A DNA stretch of 64,000 bases from the NCBI GenBank assembly GCA_036244855.1, contig BQKZ01001605.1:1-64000 (forward strand), in the 5' to 3' direction. The position numbers were made by a program, and so were the translations under genes. This document shows, in pieces, positions 25,530 through 36,192 of the stretch. The notes under the pieces are model-generated. The model saw only the letters and a program-made list of their open reading frames with translations. It was not told where the DNA came from and searched no databases. The first letter of the stretch is position 1. Each line of letters begins with the position of its first letter. This DNA comes from Temnopleurus reevesii (taxonomy: Eukaryota > Echinodermata > Echinoidea > Temnopleuroida > Temnopleuridae).

Positions 25530-25999
25530 TTAGTTCAATTGTACGACAAATATCTTGGTTTTTATCGAATTCATACCAGCATTTCTGAAAAAAGCATCAT
25601 ATACGACGCCATTTAAAATAAATAAATAAATCAAATCACAATGCTTACTACGTTTTTATGATCATTTAATATGTAATGCCTTGTAACAAATAAAGAAATA
25701 TACCTGGAAAAGGAATCGTTAGATATACACAAGTAATGTTTATCAATTCAGACATCCAATTACCTTGGCATGAATTTATAGTTTTAGTCACAATTGCACT
25801 TTAGGTAACTTGTGCGTCAAAAAAGGTTTATGTTCATGCATTGTCAAATTCATACCAGCATTTCCAGAACAGTACCATATTCAACGCCATTATTAAGATG
25901 AATAAATAAATGAAATCACAATGCTAAAACATTTTCATTATTAATAAACATGTAATGCGTTGTAAAAGAAATAAATATCCGGAAAATGGATCATACGAT

Positions 26000-26621
26000 A
26001 TACATAATTATTATCAATATGAGCGTTTTAAGCGGTGCATTTAATTCGCGTATTGTATCCCTTCATTTCCCGTCATCCAAATTTTTACCATAATACAAGA
26101 CAGAACAAATTCCCCATAGGCTCCCGTGTTTTATTTGCCTCCAATATGAGGCCATATTGGACATTTCACGGCTTCAATTTCACGCATGCGCAAATCAGTG
26201 ATCAGCTGCGCGAAGAACTCTCACGAAATCCCATAGGCTTTATACGTGTATCGATCGCGCGAAATTTGTTTTGATTTTGTTCGTGATCAAAATGGCAGCG
26301 AATAGGTCTCGATTCGCTTCGTTAACCGAGGACGATTTTGAGGAGATTATAAGATTAAAAGACGCGGAAAATTATTGTTATTTACATTTACAAGACAGTG
26401 TGTCATGGGAGATCAGCCTTCTGGTACTTCTACAATAATACCGGTAAGTCAAAAGCTAGGCTTAATCATAGTTTAGCAGGTCCCCAGCATTCACTTTCCA
26501 CAGTATAGCTTTATTCAGTGTACGCAGTGGGGACCTCAATCCACCGCCATAGACTTGCGTGTAAAGAAATGCGTGCAACCTCTGCGAGGGGGGACCTAAA
26601 GTACGATATCGCCAGATAATA
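26000..26621 (+). mobile_element. Insertion within the ~280-base array carrying promoter-like and exon-like sequence
   Basis: The array is interrupted here by unrelated, CG-richer DNA. It includes CACGCATGCGCAAATC (26181, NRF1-like), a short ORF from 26292, and ACCG|GTAAGT at about 26448-26457 resembling a splice donor. The right edge is the hairpin at 26622-26768. No matching left inverted terminus was found. Confidence 0.5.
26292..26438 (+). pseudogene. Short ORF resembling the N-terminus of Crypton-derived KIAA1958-like proteins
   Basis: The 48 codons begin MAANRSRFASLTEDDFEEII and continue RLKDAENYCYLHLQDS. The start (RFxxLTExD...I...KDAxN) is like the opening of tyrosine-recombinase (Crypton)-derived proteins of the KIAA1958/QRICH1 type, from memory of that family. 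It stops at TAA 26436. A donor-like GGTAAGT follows 13 bases later in another frame, suggesting a frame change or a decayed first exon. The catalytic region is absent. Confidence 0.35.
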
Positions 26622-26768
26622 ATAATTATATTGGATGGCTTTATTTCATGAAATACCGGGAATATTGCACTCGTTAGGGCCAATATTGCACTCATCTTCG
26701 ATTCGTGCAATATTGCCCTAACTCGTGCAATATTCCCTTGTATTCCATTCATTGCCATCCAATATAAT
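26622..26768. mobile_element. Hairpin element (TTATATTGGATGGC)
   Basis: Arms TTATATTGGATGGC / GCCATCCAATATAA frame a nearly continuous foldback. The inner arm CACTCGTTAGGGCCAATATT pairs with AATATTGCCCTAACTCG, around a loop CATCTTCGATTCGTG. It forms the right edge of the insertion in the 25.5-27.3 kb array. Confidence 0.75.
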
Positions 26769-27674
26769 ATAAGTAATGTTTATCAATTTGGACATCCGAT
26801 TATCTTGGCATGAATTTATAGTTTTAGTCACAATTGCACTTTAGGTAACTTGTGCATCAAAAAAGGTTTATTTTTATGCAATGTCAAACTTATATTAGCA
26901 TTTCATGAACAGTATCATATACAATGCCATTTTAGGAGAAATACGTAAATCAAATCACACTGCTTAAAACATCTTCAATATTAATGAATATGAAATGTAT
27001 TATAACAGAATAAAATAAACAGATATCTGGACAAATTAATCGTTCAAAAATAAACAAGTAATGTTTATCAATCCAGACATCCGATTACCTTGGCATGAAT
27101 TTATAGTTTTAGTCATAATTGCATTTTAGTTAACTTGCGACAAAAATGTTCATTTGTATGCATTGTTAAATTTATACCAGCATTTCCTGAACAGTATCAT
27201 ATACAACGCCATTTAAAGAGAAATCAATAAATCAAATCACAGTTTTTATACTATTTATGAATATAGAACAGAAAACAAAAGAAATCAGGACAAATGGATC
27301 GTTAAAAAAGCATGAGTTATGTTTATCAGTTTAGATATCCGATGACATTGGAAACTGTTCCTTAAGGTTTAACTTTGGGTATGGGTTTCTAAAGTTTCTA
27401 AATTCTTTGAACGCCCTTTCTTAGAAACCTTTTATCATACAGTAGTTTGAGCATAAAATAAAATTTTAGGTAGGTTTCAATAAGGAGCAAAAAGTTCTAT
27501 TTTACACCCTTTCTTCTAAGAGTGAATGATCATTTTAACAACCCCTGTCCCGGTCAAAAGCCCTTGGTCATTTCTACGGTACCACATTACCATTAAAATT
27601 GTTATTGAACTGTTGTAATTAGTTGGGATATTGAAGTGGATGCCATTATCGTTCCAATAATCATCTTGAGTGGA

Positions 27675-28545
27675 TGTCACACTACGTTTTAGCCGACTCA
27701 TGCCCGAGATACGAAATTTGGCCTAAAAGTCGTCATATGCTGACTATTTTTTAATTCCAGGGAAATCCAAAGCGTATTGCATCACGTATTCACAACAAAT
27801 TGAACGTATGCAACGTATGCATAACGTATTGCTATAGTATCTAAAAAAATCATCAATGTATTTCAACGAATGCTTAGCGTATCTCTGGTGTTTTTAAAGC
27901 TTATTCTTGTTGCTTCATCTCGCTGTTTTAGACAGTGTATATGCGTAAGCGCGACTTATCTGACGAAAACGCCGGCATTATGCAATCATCGACACACATT
28001 CACGAACCTTACTCAAACGTTACTCATAAATCGAGATACGTCGAGATAATGTTTTCCCAAAACGCATCCGTAACAATTGCATAACTTGCGTACATTATGA
28101 AATCGTTGCCCATAAGTTGTGAACGCAAAGGAAATACAACACATTCGTCGGGATACGTTACCCATAAGTTATAAAACCGTTCTAGAAAACGTTACGTGTA
28201 CATTCAAATCGTTATGAATGCGACATGCATACGTCTATAGAGTTGACCGTATGCCGATGTTTTGAAGAAATACGTACGTTGGGAATACGCTGACTAACAC
28301 GTCATGGTGTGACGTGTTTCGCCATGACCGTTTGTGAAAGTCTGCTGGCGATTGCCTAACGATGCTTATGAGCTGTAATCCGGCCATACGTCGAAAGCTG
28401 TTCTTCTTGTATTTTTTTCCTCGAAACACTCGCCTCGCAACGTACATGTAAGTATGCAAAACGTACCCGTAACGTATTCAACGAACGCCAGTGCATTTGC
28501 AAATTACGTCAGGCATGCGTCGGCTAAAATATTTTGGTGTGACAC
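27675..28545. mobile_element. Family 9: ~870-base inverted-repeat element rich in ACGTATGC-like words
   Basis: Left end TGTCACACTACG..TTTTAGCCGAC and TCATGCCCGAGATACG. The right end, read inverted, is GTGTCACACCAAAATA.. then TTTTAGCCGACGCATGCC. The interior has many CGTATG, ACGTAT and AACGTT words and a locally raised CG content. No frame longer than 75 codons is convincing, so it is probably non-autonomous. Confidence 0.7.
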
Positions 28546-28748
28546 TCCCATACTCAACACAAAGTTAAAGTATTTTATTACTACAACTGTTTACGCAAAC
28601 CACATCAAATGGTATAGACCTAGTCATTTCATTTATTTGTAGCTTGATAGCCTAATTATTCATGTAATAGGGCACGGGCGCGTCTTGTAATATGACTTGA
28701 CATCCTCTAAAGCACCGACTGGTCATCGGCCTGCTTGAGAAATGTGTT

Positions 28749-29330
28749 TACTCTTAGAAAAAGACGGTTCTGAAGGGGTGCGACACTTGGCCTGTCTTTG
28801 AAACCTTTAAAGGTGCCCCTCATTGTTTTTAAACTGCTGCTTGTATGGTCCTCCAAAGGCATAACCGTTTAAGGTTCTTGATAACCTAAAGACTTAAAGG
28901 ACTTCTATCATAAACATTTATCGAGGTTTCCAAATCTAGAAAACAAAGATTCAAATGTTCACCTTCTTTCTATATGCGTGAACCATGAACAGTTTAGTCA
29001 GCGATTTCTCTTGTAAGTTGCACATTAAAGAAAATGATGCAGCTCTGCAAATTTCGAAAAGATACAGATGATATACACCTGTTTTGGTATCAAAGTGTAT
29101 GCCTTAGGGGAGCGTTGCTAGAAAGTTGAAATCGATCGAAGACCAACTGCAGATTAGTTGGAAACTGAAACGCACATTTTTCATTTGTACTCTGTCTGCA
29201 GTTTTTTCCCCAAAACCCCTTTGAAAAAAACCCTCATATACTGCGCCTTAACCGGTGCTACCAGTATTGCATTTAAAGGTGCAAAACTGTCTTAGGTGCA
29301 AAATTGCACCCTTTTTCCTGAGTGTGTACC
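28749..29330. mobile_element. Possible inverted-repeat element (TTTACTCTTAGAAAAAG)
   Basis: Left end TTTACTCTTAGAAAAAGACG..GAAGGGGTGC and right end TGCACCCTTTTTCCTGAGTG are loosely complementary. A similar right end (ACACCCTTTCTTCTAAGAGT) occurs alone at 27507-27526, left of family 9. The arms are short and diverged. Confidence 0.35.
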
Positions 29331-29551
29331 CAAATCCGTTCATCTCATTGGCTGACAACCGCTTATGGCTGTCATGGCATATTGATACGAGACCGACCCG
29401 CTCGTATCAATTCCTTGCCCGATTTTGTAATGCCTTTCCGGAGTCTGTCAACTTGTCGGTATCATGGAACAGTCACCCTAATGAACTTGCTGATTTCCTC
29501 CCTTTTCTGCATTTGTTTCTTATTTTAAACGAATAAAGTTATCAGTTTGGC

Positions 29552-29577
29552 TGACGTCATTGGAAACCATGGCAACC
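29552..29577. promoter_or_regulatory. CRE, CCAAT and X-box cluster
   Basis: TGACGTCA (29552-29559) is a perfect palindromic CRE. It overlaps ATTGG (29559-29563), an inverted CCAAT box, followed at once by AAACCATGGCAAC (29564-29576), close to the RFX X-box palindrome GTTGCCATGGCAAC. A second ATTGGG is at 29611. The sequence to about 29730 is less AT-rich than its flanks. No exon could be assigned. Confidence 0.5.
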
Positions 29578-29730
29578 CGTTCTTCTCCTTCATTCGAGTC
29601 GTCATAGTTCATTGGGGTTTGGTATACAACACATTAAGAGGCGAAAGAAAGGCAGAGCGTTACAAGAACAACCGTTCTCGAAAGCAACCCATCTCGAATT
29701 CGGAAATTTCTCTCATCTATAATGGATGAG

Positions 29731-31561
29731 AGGCTAAAAAGTTCTAAAGAGTTTTTTGTTTAGGACCAGTTCGTATGAAAGCTTAAAAGTGCCACACAGA
29801 TGCACAGATACTTATTTTGGAAGTCTACAGGGAAAAAATCGGATATCATTATGTACAATTAATAATAATGATTAGATGACGTGATCCTAAATTCTAGATT
29901 ATCTTTTTGATTGTTAGATGGAGACCCCAAGATATATATGTGCAACTACGTGGTACTTTTAAGCTTCCATAAGTTGTTCCTTGGGTTTAGGTTATAATCA
30001 CCGTGTTGTAGGACTACCAGGTGCAAACTGGCCCAAAGGATAAATTAAAAAAAATCGGCTAAATTGTCGTGATATCTCGCGCTTTCAGCATTATATATTA
30101 TATTTCAACTTTTGCGATGTTCTATTGCAAAATTTAGGGATATCAAATTTTTGAGAGAAACAATCTTTACAATTTCAGAGCTCAGGATTAACGTCATCTC
30201 CTAATCTTGGTTAACACAGTTCATTGTGTTTTGAGACTTTGTAAGACTTCGCAAGGCACATCGGACGTTAGATTATATTTTAACGAAGGAAAGTGCACAT
30301 TGTTCATCTGTGTTAGTCATTTTCCTTTCATCTTTCATCCTTATTTTTTTTTTAATGAATAATGAAGTTGATTATTTCATGAGTTATCCCAAACTCTGAA
30401 AAATGCACTGTGATATAGAATAAATATATCATCTAAAGCAATTTTATGAAACAGATATTTCCCTCGATTAGTATAGTAATTAATAAATTTCTATACCTTT
30501 GCATCAGGGTCAGTTATTCTGTCATCTTCATAAACAAGACTGTCAAGTTACTATGAAAAGAATATGGTATAAAACATTTGTACTAGTAATGCATTGCGTA
30601 ACAACACTTCATTTAGAGATCTTAGATTTTCTAAGAATTCTCGATGGATAGAATTAGTTGTTGGACAACATTGTATTTTCAAGTAATTGTTGTTTGTTCA
30701 TACAACGCCTCGTTACCAAAGTAGATTACATAACAACATTTTGTTTATATATTTAGAGATCTTAGATGTATTTATTCACGATGGAGAGAGGTTAGCAGTT
30801 GGACAACATTGTCTTTTCAAGTAATTGTTGTTTGTTCATTAACAAAGCCTCGTTACCAAAATAGATTACATAACAGCATTTTGTTTATATGAGATCTTAG
30901 ATGTCTTTATTCTCGATGGAGAGAATTTAATAACTGTGTTTTCAATTAACTGCTATTCGTTCATAATTATCAAAGCTTCAATAAATGTTATTTTCTGGTT
31001 AACAAAATGAACAATGGTTATAACATGCTTGACTATCTTAATCTCCTTTCTTTAATTACCATTGTATTAATACAATGATGATTTAGTCCTTTTCTACTTC
31101 TAAAGATATAGAGAAAAATATGAAAAGAGGAACAAATTGCGTGTACTCTTTGTCGGGGGAGTTCACATTCAATATTTAAGGGTACAAAATTTGATCTGAT
31201 ATTGATTTTATGTCATGTCAAAATATTTGCTGGTACCCATTCAATAAAATATATTTATAAAATGATCGAAATAACGATTTCATTTAATAAAGATAAATGA
31301 AATGCAACGAAATATTTACCTTATTAAGCCCTTTTCACAATTGTCAAACAAACAGCTGTCGACCATTTTATTTGACGCAAGATTGTCAATTGTCAAAATT
31401 ATCAATTGTATACCATTACCTGATATGCACATACCACGTGACATGAGTTAACCAACCACATTGCTTACAATTTTTGAACCCATCTATCAATGTTTTATAT
31501 CAGAGTCTTCGAAGAAATTTGTGAAATAAAATTATCCATTGTCTTAGGCTTGTGTGCACGT
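29731..31561. other. No gene seen
   Basis: Contains the three-unit repeat at 30594-30960; the rest is AT-rich with no frame above 60 codons. Confidence 0.5.
30594..30960. repeat. Three-unit tandem repeat, ~140-base period
   Basis: Units contain GAGATCTTAGAT, CTCGATGGA, GGACAACATTGT, TTTTCAAGTAATTGTTGTTT and GCCTCGTTACCAAA. They begin near 30596, 30725 and 30865; the third is truncated. Confidence 0.75.
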
Positions 31562-31564
31562 ATG

Positions 31565-31597
<33 letters not shown>

Positions 31598-31640
31598 ATG
31601 TATGAATGTGTGTGTATGTGCGTGTGTGTGTGTGTGGATG
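31562..31640. repeat. (TG)n / TATG microsatellite
   Basis: Two TG runs joined by TATGTATG-type sequence. Confidence 0.9.
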
Positions 31641-31925
31641 CATCCAATTGACTTCAACCATGGACCTGTGTATGAAATCACATCTACAACTGAGGACACC
31701 GTGAATGAACTGTGGACGTCCACACTCTTGCATATACATGATATATATACCTCGATATATTCTTCTCCATAAGCACATTTAATATCTCATTTATATTCTC
31801 ATTTTCTATTCTGTAATCACAAAACACCTGCCGCGGGGCAAGGATTTATGATCATTAAGGTTTTTTTTTTTTGCAATCTTCAAAAGGGAACAAGATTATT
31901 TTGAAGGGGAAAATACATTTATATT

Positions 31926-31998
31926 CTCTCTCTCTTTCCCTCCCCCTCTCTCTCTCTCTCTCTCTCTTTGTGCGCGTGTGTGTCTCTCTCTCCTCAGT
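31926..31998. repeat. (CT)n microsatellite
   Basis: CT runs with a short GTGTGTGT interruption near 31970-31982. Confidence 0.9.
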
Positions 31999-31999
31999 T

Positions 32000-33149
32000 C
32001 TCTCAATTTCTGTCAGTCTCCTATATAATAACTATTCCGTACATTTATGCATTACTTTTGTATATATATCCATATATTCGTTCATTTATATAGTCATTAA
32101 GTTATTCATTCATTTGTCTATATATTCAAACTTATATTTGTTCGCATATATTCTTACATCAATGCCCTGATAAAAAAAAGATATAAGGGAATATTAAGCA
32201 TCAAACAACTACGACAAACAAAAATACCAATAAATATGAAATAAATATTCGGAGAATATTCGACAATAATTTACAACCCTTTACGAAATCATGATGTTAA
32301 TATAATAAACAAAAGGAATTTAATTCAAATTAAAGCTAATAAAACCGTAGATTGTTTTGAAATATGTACTCAAATAATAGCTGAAAAATAAAGCAATGAA
32401 AACAATGCTAATATTCTTTTTGTATTGCAAGAGAGGGAGAGAGAAAGAGATGATTATACTTTATTTAGAATATACAAGGGGAAACCAATCAATTTGGATA
32501 CCATAAGATTATATGTATTCCCTATAATTAATTGCTCTTAAACGAACCTCTATAAACAGCTTTTGGAAAGTATTCATAAAACAGAGATCCCAATTTAAGC
32601 TGGAAAATCTGGTAAAAAAGGTTTCACCTTTTTCGGTCAGGCAAAAGTCAGGGAATTTTGAAAATAAAATCGTGAAAATCAGGAATATTGATATTTGGTA
32701 TAAACTGAGGGTGCATTAAATAGATTGAAATGACAAAATTATTTTGGCAACGTCATCATGACATCTTGGAAATTCATCATGGAATATTGTTCTCCTTAAA
32801 TCGTATGAACAATGTAAATTCATCTATCAATGGGCAAAGAGAATGGAATATTCATGTCATACAATGATTTGCCACCCATCATTTCTATCTTACGAAAGTG
32901 AGAGATTCCAGATCTCTCCTTTTTTTTCTTTCTTGTCCTAGCATTGTTTTTTTTACGCGACTTATCGATCATAATACAGTTACCCCCTTCAAAAAGCCTA
33001 GGGCAAATATCCATGACTGATTACAAGCTGAACGAAACCTTTCCCAAGAATCGCAGCTCAGAAATCACTCCTCATGATCTTTTTCTTATCAACATGCATA
33101 AAATAATCATATGAGAGTGAATATTTCATAGTGCACACGAAATCATACC
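32000..33149. other. No gene seen
   Basis: AT-rich with a short GA run near 32431-32450. Possible distal upstream region of the GABA-B-like exon. Confidence 0.5.
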
Positions 33150-33152
33150 TAA

Positions 33153-33388
33153 AGGTCGACTCACACGTTTGCGCTTTTAGCCTGCGACAGCCCAGCGCTA
33201 TTGAAGATAAAAACTTTCCCTGGACGCTGGTCATACGGAGGAGTGAAGGTCGACTTACGCTCCTTGAGCGCAAGCCGAACGTCAGTCTTTCGTCTGACCA
33301 GCATGTGCTCTGCGCTTGGGGAGCGTTTTTTAATTGTCAAAAACGCTTGGCCGACAGACGCTAAAAACGCAGAAGTATGAGTCGGTCA
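33153..33388. mobile_element. Palindromic TAA-type MITE, family 1 copy D
   Basis: Arms AGGTCGACTCACACGTTTG and AGTATGAGTCGGTCA, with identical TAA flanks (33150-33152, 33389-33391). All three internal hairpins are recognisable. It lies 660 bases upstream of the GABA-B-like start codon, so it could affect that promoter. Confidence 0.85.
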
Positions 33389-33469
33389 TAAAGAGGACTG
33401 CGAGAGGGTCGCGAGATGTATGACTTTGAAATGCACAATCTCGTTCTTTTAAGTTCCTCGGTCGCATCT

Positions 33470-33730
33470 GTGGTGAAAGTAGTTTCTGAGCATGCGCAGG
33501 AGTATTGAGAAGTTAATCGAGCAGACGACCAATGCGTATAGGGCGGATTTTTTTCGCATTTTGGTTTCGCGCGCTTCCTCATTAACCGAGAGGGGGACAC
33601 CGAGCGAATCCTTTACTCGGGAGCGATGATGATTGCATCCCAGTTTTCTCCGCTCATTCGCTCGTTCGCCTGTTCTTTGCCAAAGAATGACAGCAGAGCG
33701 ATCCGTATTTTTCTGAACCACTTCTTCGAA
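33470..33730. promoter_or_regulatory. GC/CpG-richer stretch upstream of the GABA-B-like exon
   Basis: This stretch is richer in CG dinucleotides than most of the window and contains GAGCATGCGCAGG near 33488, close to the NRF1 consensus GCGCATGCGC. It lies 320-580 bases before the start codon and downstream of a palindromic element ending at 33388. It could hold the promoter or 5' UTR. No TATA box or initiator was identified with confidence, and the open frames here look incidental. Confidence 0.35.
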
Positions 33731-34049
33731 TATTCCGAGCAGATAATGACTGTTAAATGGAATAATCAGCCGTTTTATTCACCCTAAACCAGAAATGTGT
33801 TATAGTGTTGGCGTTATCCGAGGATATTGAATCGTTCAACTATTGCTAAGCGGGACAATTTAATATATTTTTGATTATCTTGCCGACGTTGGGAACATTA
33901 CGTGTTCATAGTCATTTACTTATGCAAGATAATATTTCTTATTCATTTTTCCCCGTGCTTTAATTGAAATATAACAAACAAAGCAGTCAGTGTACGAGAT
34001 ACAGTAACGAATTCCTTATCGTGCCGTTTTGTATACTTTTCGAATCGAA

Positions 34050-34361
34050 ATGGAATATTTCATCACGCTGTTGTTTTGGTGGATGATTCTGATGTTGCGG
34101 AGGAGCCCGGTGGTCGTGGCAAACGGTCACGAGAAGACGATCTCGTGCCCCATCCAAATCGACGGGGTGGTCGCCCCGGTGAATGACGGCAGTAAAACAG
34201 ATCTGGAGATATTGGGCCTTTTCCCGCTTGAGCTCGCGGGGAATATGTTTCATATCGGGTTCTCCACCTATATGTCTGCTTGCCTGGCGGTGCAGCATGT
34301 TAATCGGGATCGGAACATTCTACGGGATTATCATCTTAAACTGGTTCCTAAGGATACCATG
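34050..34361 (+). CDS. First coding exon of a GABA-B-like class C GPCR (partial)
   Basis: The 104 codons from ATG 34050 end exactly in phase 0 at a strong donor, ATG|GTAAGT (34362-34367). This is the first ATG after an in-frame TAA at 34005-34007 and has good context (GAAATGG). Residues 4-16 form a hydrophobic leader; a cleavage site near Ala24 is plausible, although Arg17-Arg18 directly after the core is unusual. Residues 52-60 (LEILGLFPL) and 77-103 (ACLAVQHVNRDRNILRDY, then HLKLVPKDT) match the opening beta strand and first helix of the Venus-flytrap ligand-binding domain. In GABA-B receptors this region reads GxFP...PAVExALxxVN...ILPxYxLKL...DS, followed by a Cys-Asp-Pro that would start the next exon. 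The segment is visibly GC-richer than its flanks. Family members are plasma-membrane receptors signalling through Gi/o. Binding-site residues and the seven helices would lie in later exons, none of which I found up to 64000. Another receptor with the same ligand-binding fold, such as a natriuretic-peptide or orphan class C receptor, is possible. Confidence 0.75.
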
Positions 34362-34367
34362 GTAAGT
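34362..34367 (+). other. Splice donor of the GABA-B-like exon
   Basis: GTAAGT follows codon 104 directly and is a full match to the metazoan donor consensus. Read-through would add an unrelated tail and stop at 34464-34466, which supports this as the true exon end. Confidence 0.75.
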
Positions 34368-35019
34368 TCATTTATTTTCTTATCGTCGCTTCCTCTAAAC
34401 AGTGAGAAATATTTAAACATGAGCTCATACTATAATCACTTCTTTAAGTTTTGCATGTATTTGTAACTCTTTACTTCATACACAAGCATTTTTATACAAG
34501 AATTGCATTTTCAATCAAGTAATCTCCACTTTCAATCCATTAACTTTCGAATAGTAATTTGTGATATTATGCTATCAAGACAAAATCAATATCTTAATAA
34601 TTTGGTTACTTGTACATTATAAAAACACTTATTAGAAGAGAATCTTCAAATGAGACGACAATAAAGTACATTATGATTTATGCTCCAAGATTTTGTAGCA
34701 ATCCATTTAAAATTGTATATGGCTTTAATAGGCAGATTTGTATCACGTGGAATAAAGGCAGTGTACCCTTGTAATGTTTCAGCATTTATTGAGTATAACT
34801 GTTGTTTATTTACGTCGACACAGTCCTATGAATGCCCCGAAAGACATTTAATGTGTGTTCTTTTTTTGTAGTGGTGAAACTGTCTTTACCCCTTTTTCAC
34901 TACCTGGCACTACGTCACTCTTGCATAAGGATTATTAAACCGCTTATTTATATGAAACCTAAACTTAGGATAACATAAGTAAACGTTTGTCAATATAAAT
35001 CTGGTAGCATTTTGCATAA

Positions 35020-35271
35020 ATGTCGACTTACACCTTTGCGTTTTTGGCCTGCGTCGGCCCAGTGTTTGTTATTTCCATATGAAACACGTTCCCTGGATGC
35101 ACAAAGACGCAGGTCATACGGTGTATTGACGATTGGCGTAGGTTCTTTTAGCGCAAGCCGAACGCCAGTCCACCGTTTGATCAGCGTAAACTGTGCGCTG
35201 GGGGAGCGTTTCTAATTTTTCAAAAACGCTGGGCCGGCGTAGGCTGAGAACACAAATATATGAGTCGGAAT
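35020..35271. mobile_element. Palindromic TAA-type MITE, family 1 copy E
   Basis: Arms ATGTCGACTTACACC and ATATGAGTCGGAAT, with TAA flanks (35017-35019, 35272-35274). It lies about 650 bases into the presumed first intron of the GABA-B-like gene. The coding exon is thus bracketed by copies D and E. Confidence 0.85.
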
Positions 35272-35858
35272 TAATATGCGAAATATGATTTGGAGAGACA
35301 GAGCGCGAGTGACTGTTGCTCCATATTGTCATTTTTATTAAACTAGTGCACGTCGAAGCATTTATTTGTAACTAAAAACGTTCTTGCTCTTTTGTATCGA
35401 AATTTCTAGAGCGCATTCTATAACTTAATTTTGTTGATGTGTTGACCTAATATTATCGGATAGTCAAAGGGTAGGCTGGTTTTGCAACGTTTCCAGAAAT
35501 TCATAATCCACTCGTGCTATTTGTGAGTTGTAATAGACATATCTATCTCAGGAGAGCTACAACATTGTTTGTGTATAATTTAAGCAAATATTTACTCGTT
35601 TAATGTGATTTCGAAAAGTGCGATCTTTCTTACGAACGGGATAAGTCTAAATATTGATAGTCCAATGCTTAAAATATAAAACGATTGTTAAACGGACTAG
35701 TGTAAATATAAGTCAGAGTGTAGTATTGGAAAATCATTTTCATGAAGGTAAATTTGACACGATTATTATGGCAGCGATCGCATGTCTAAAAATAAATGAT
35801 GCTCAACGGAAATAATAGTCTATTGAGTGAATGAGAGAATAAATATCTTTGGTTCGCC

Positions 35859-35982
35859 AGGGGCTTGTGACATAAGATATACGATTGATTCTGCAATTAG
35901 TCTTTGATACACATTCTGCGATACACCTACGATGAATATTCATCGCAGTCTTTAATTTGATATTTTGTCTTACATACCTCAC
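35859..35982. mobile_element. Family 5 MITE, copy 3 (diverged)
   Basis: AGGGGCTTGTGACATAAGAT at the left, CTTACGATGAATATT-like sequence (CCTACGATGAATATTCATCG) in the middle and TTGTCTTACATACCTC at the right. Confidence 0.55.
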
Positions 35983-36015
35983 AGTAAGTTCTTGATAGAC
36001 ACATTGACCACATTC

Positions 36016-36192
36016 AACACGATATAAACTATTCCGAACAAATTAAGTCGAACGCAAATTCAATGATCCTTTGTAATGCTATTCAAATCGGAACCGGCTT
36101 GTCATTGTTGTGCCCGCACATTTGAATACACGACATACGGATCTATTGTCTGCGTTCGACTTAATTTTTTCGGAATTAGTCTATATCGTGTT
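36016..36192. mobile_element. Family 7 MITE (AACACGATATA), copy 1
   Basis: Ends AACACGATATAAACTATTCC and the inverse of GGAATTAGTCTATATCGTGTT. Sub-terminal arms AATTAAGTCGAACGCA / TGCGTTCGACTTAATT. The middle has ATTCAAATCGGAACCGGC and TTGTTGTGCCCGCACA. This is the clearest member. Confidence 0.8.

Larger units (their letters stand above)
25530..27345. repeat. Four-unit tandem array, ~280-base period, split by an insertion
   Basis: The word CATACCAGCATTTC or a close variant occurs at 25571, 25848, 26896 and 27173; GGCATGAATTTATAGTTTTA recurs at 25770, 26811 and 27094. Intervals are 277, 1048 and 277, i.e. one period plus an extra ~765 bases at about 26000-26768. Each unit ends with AATAAATCAAATCACA. 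Confidence 0.8.

Noticed and set aside
34029..34049. Upstream non-ATG start of the GABA-B-like exon at TTG 34029
   Set aside because: ATG 34050 has good context and begins directly before the hydrophobic leader; the upstream codons add nothing recognisable.
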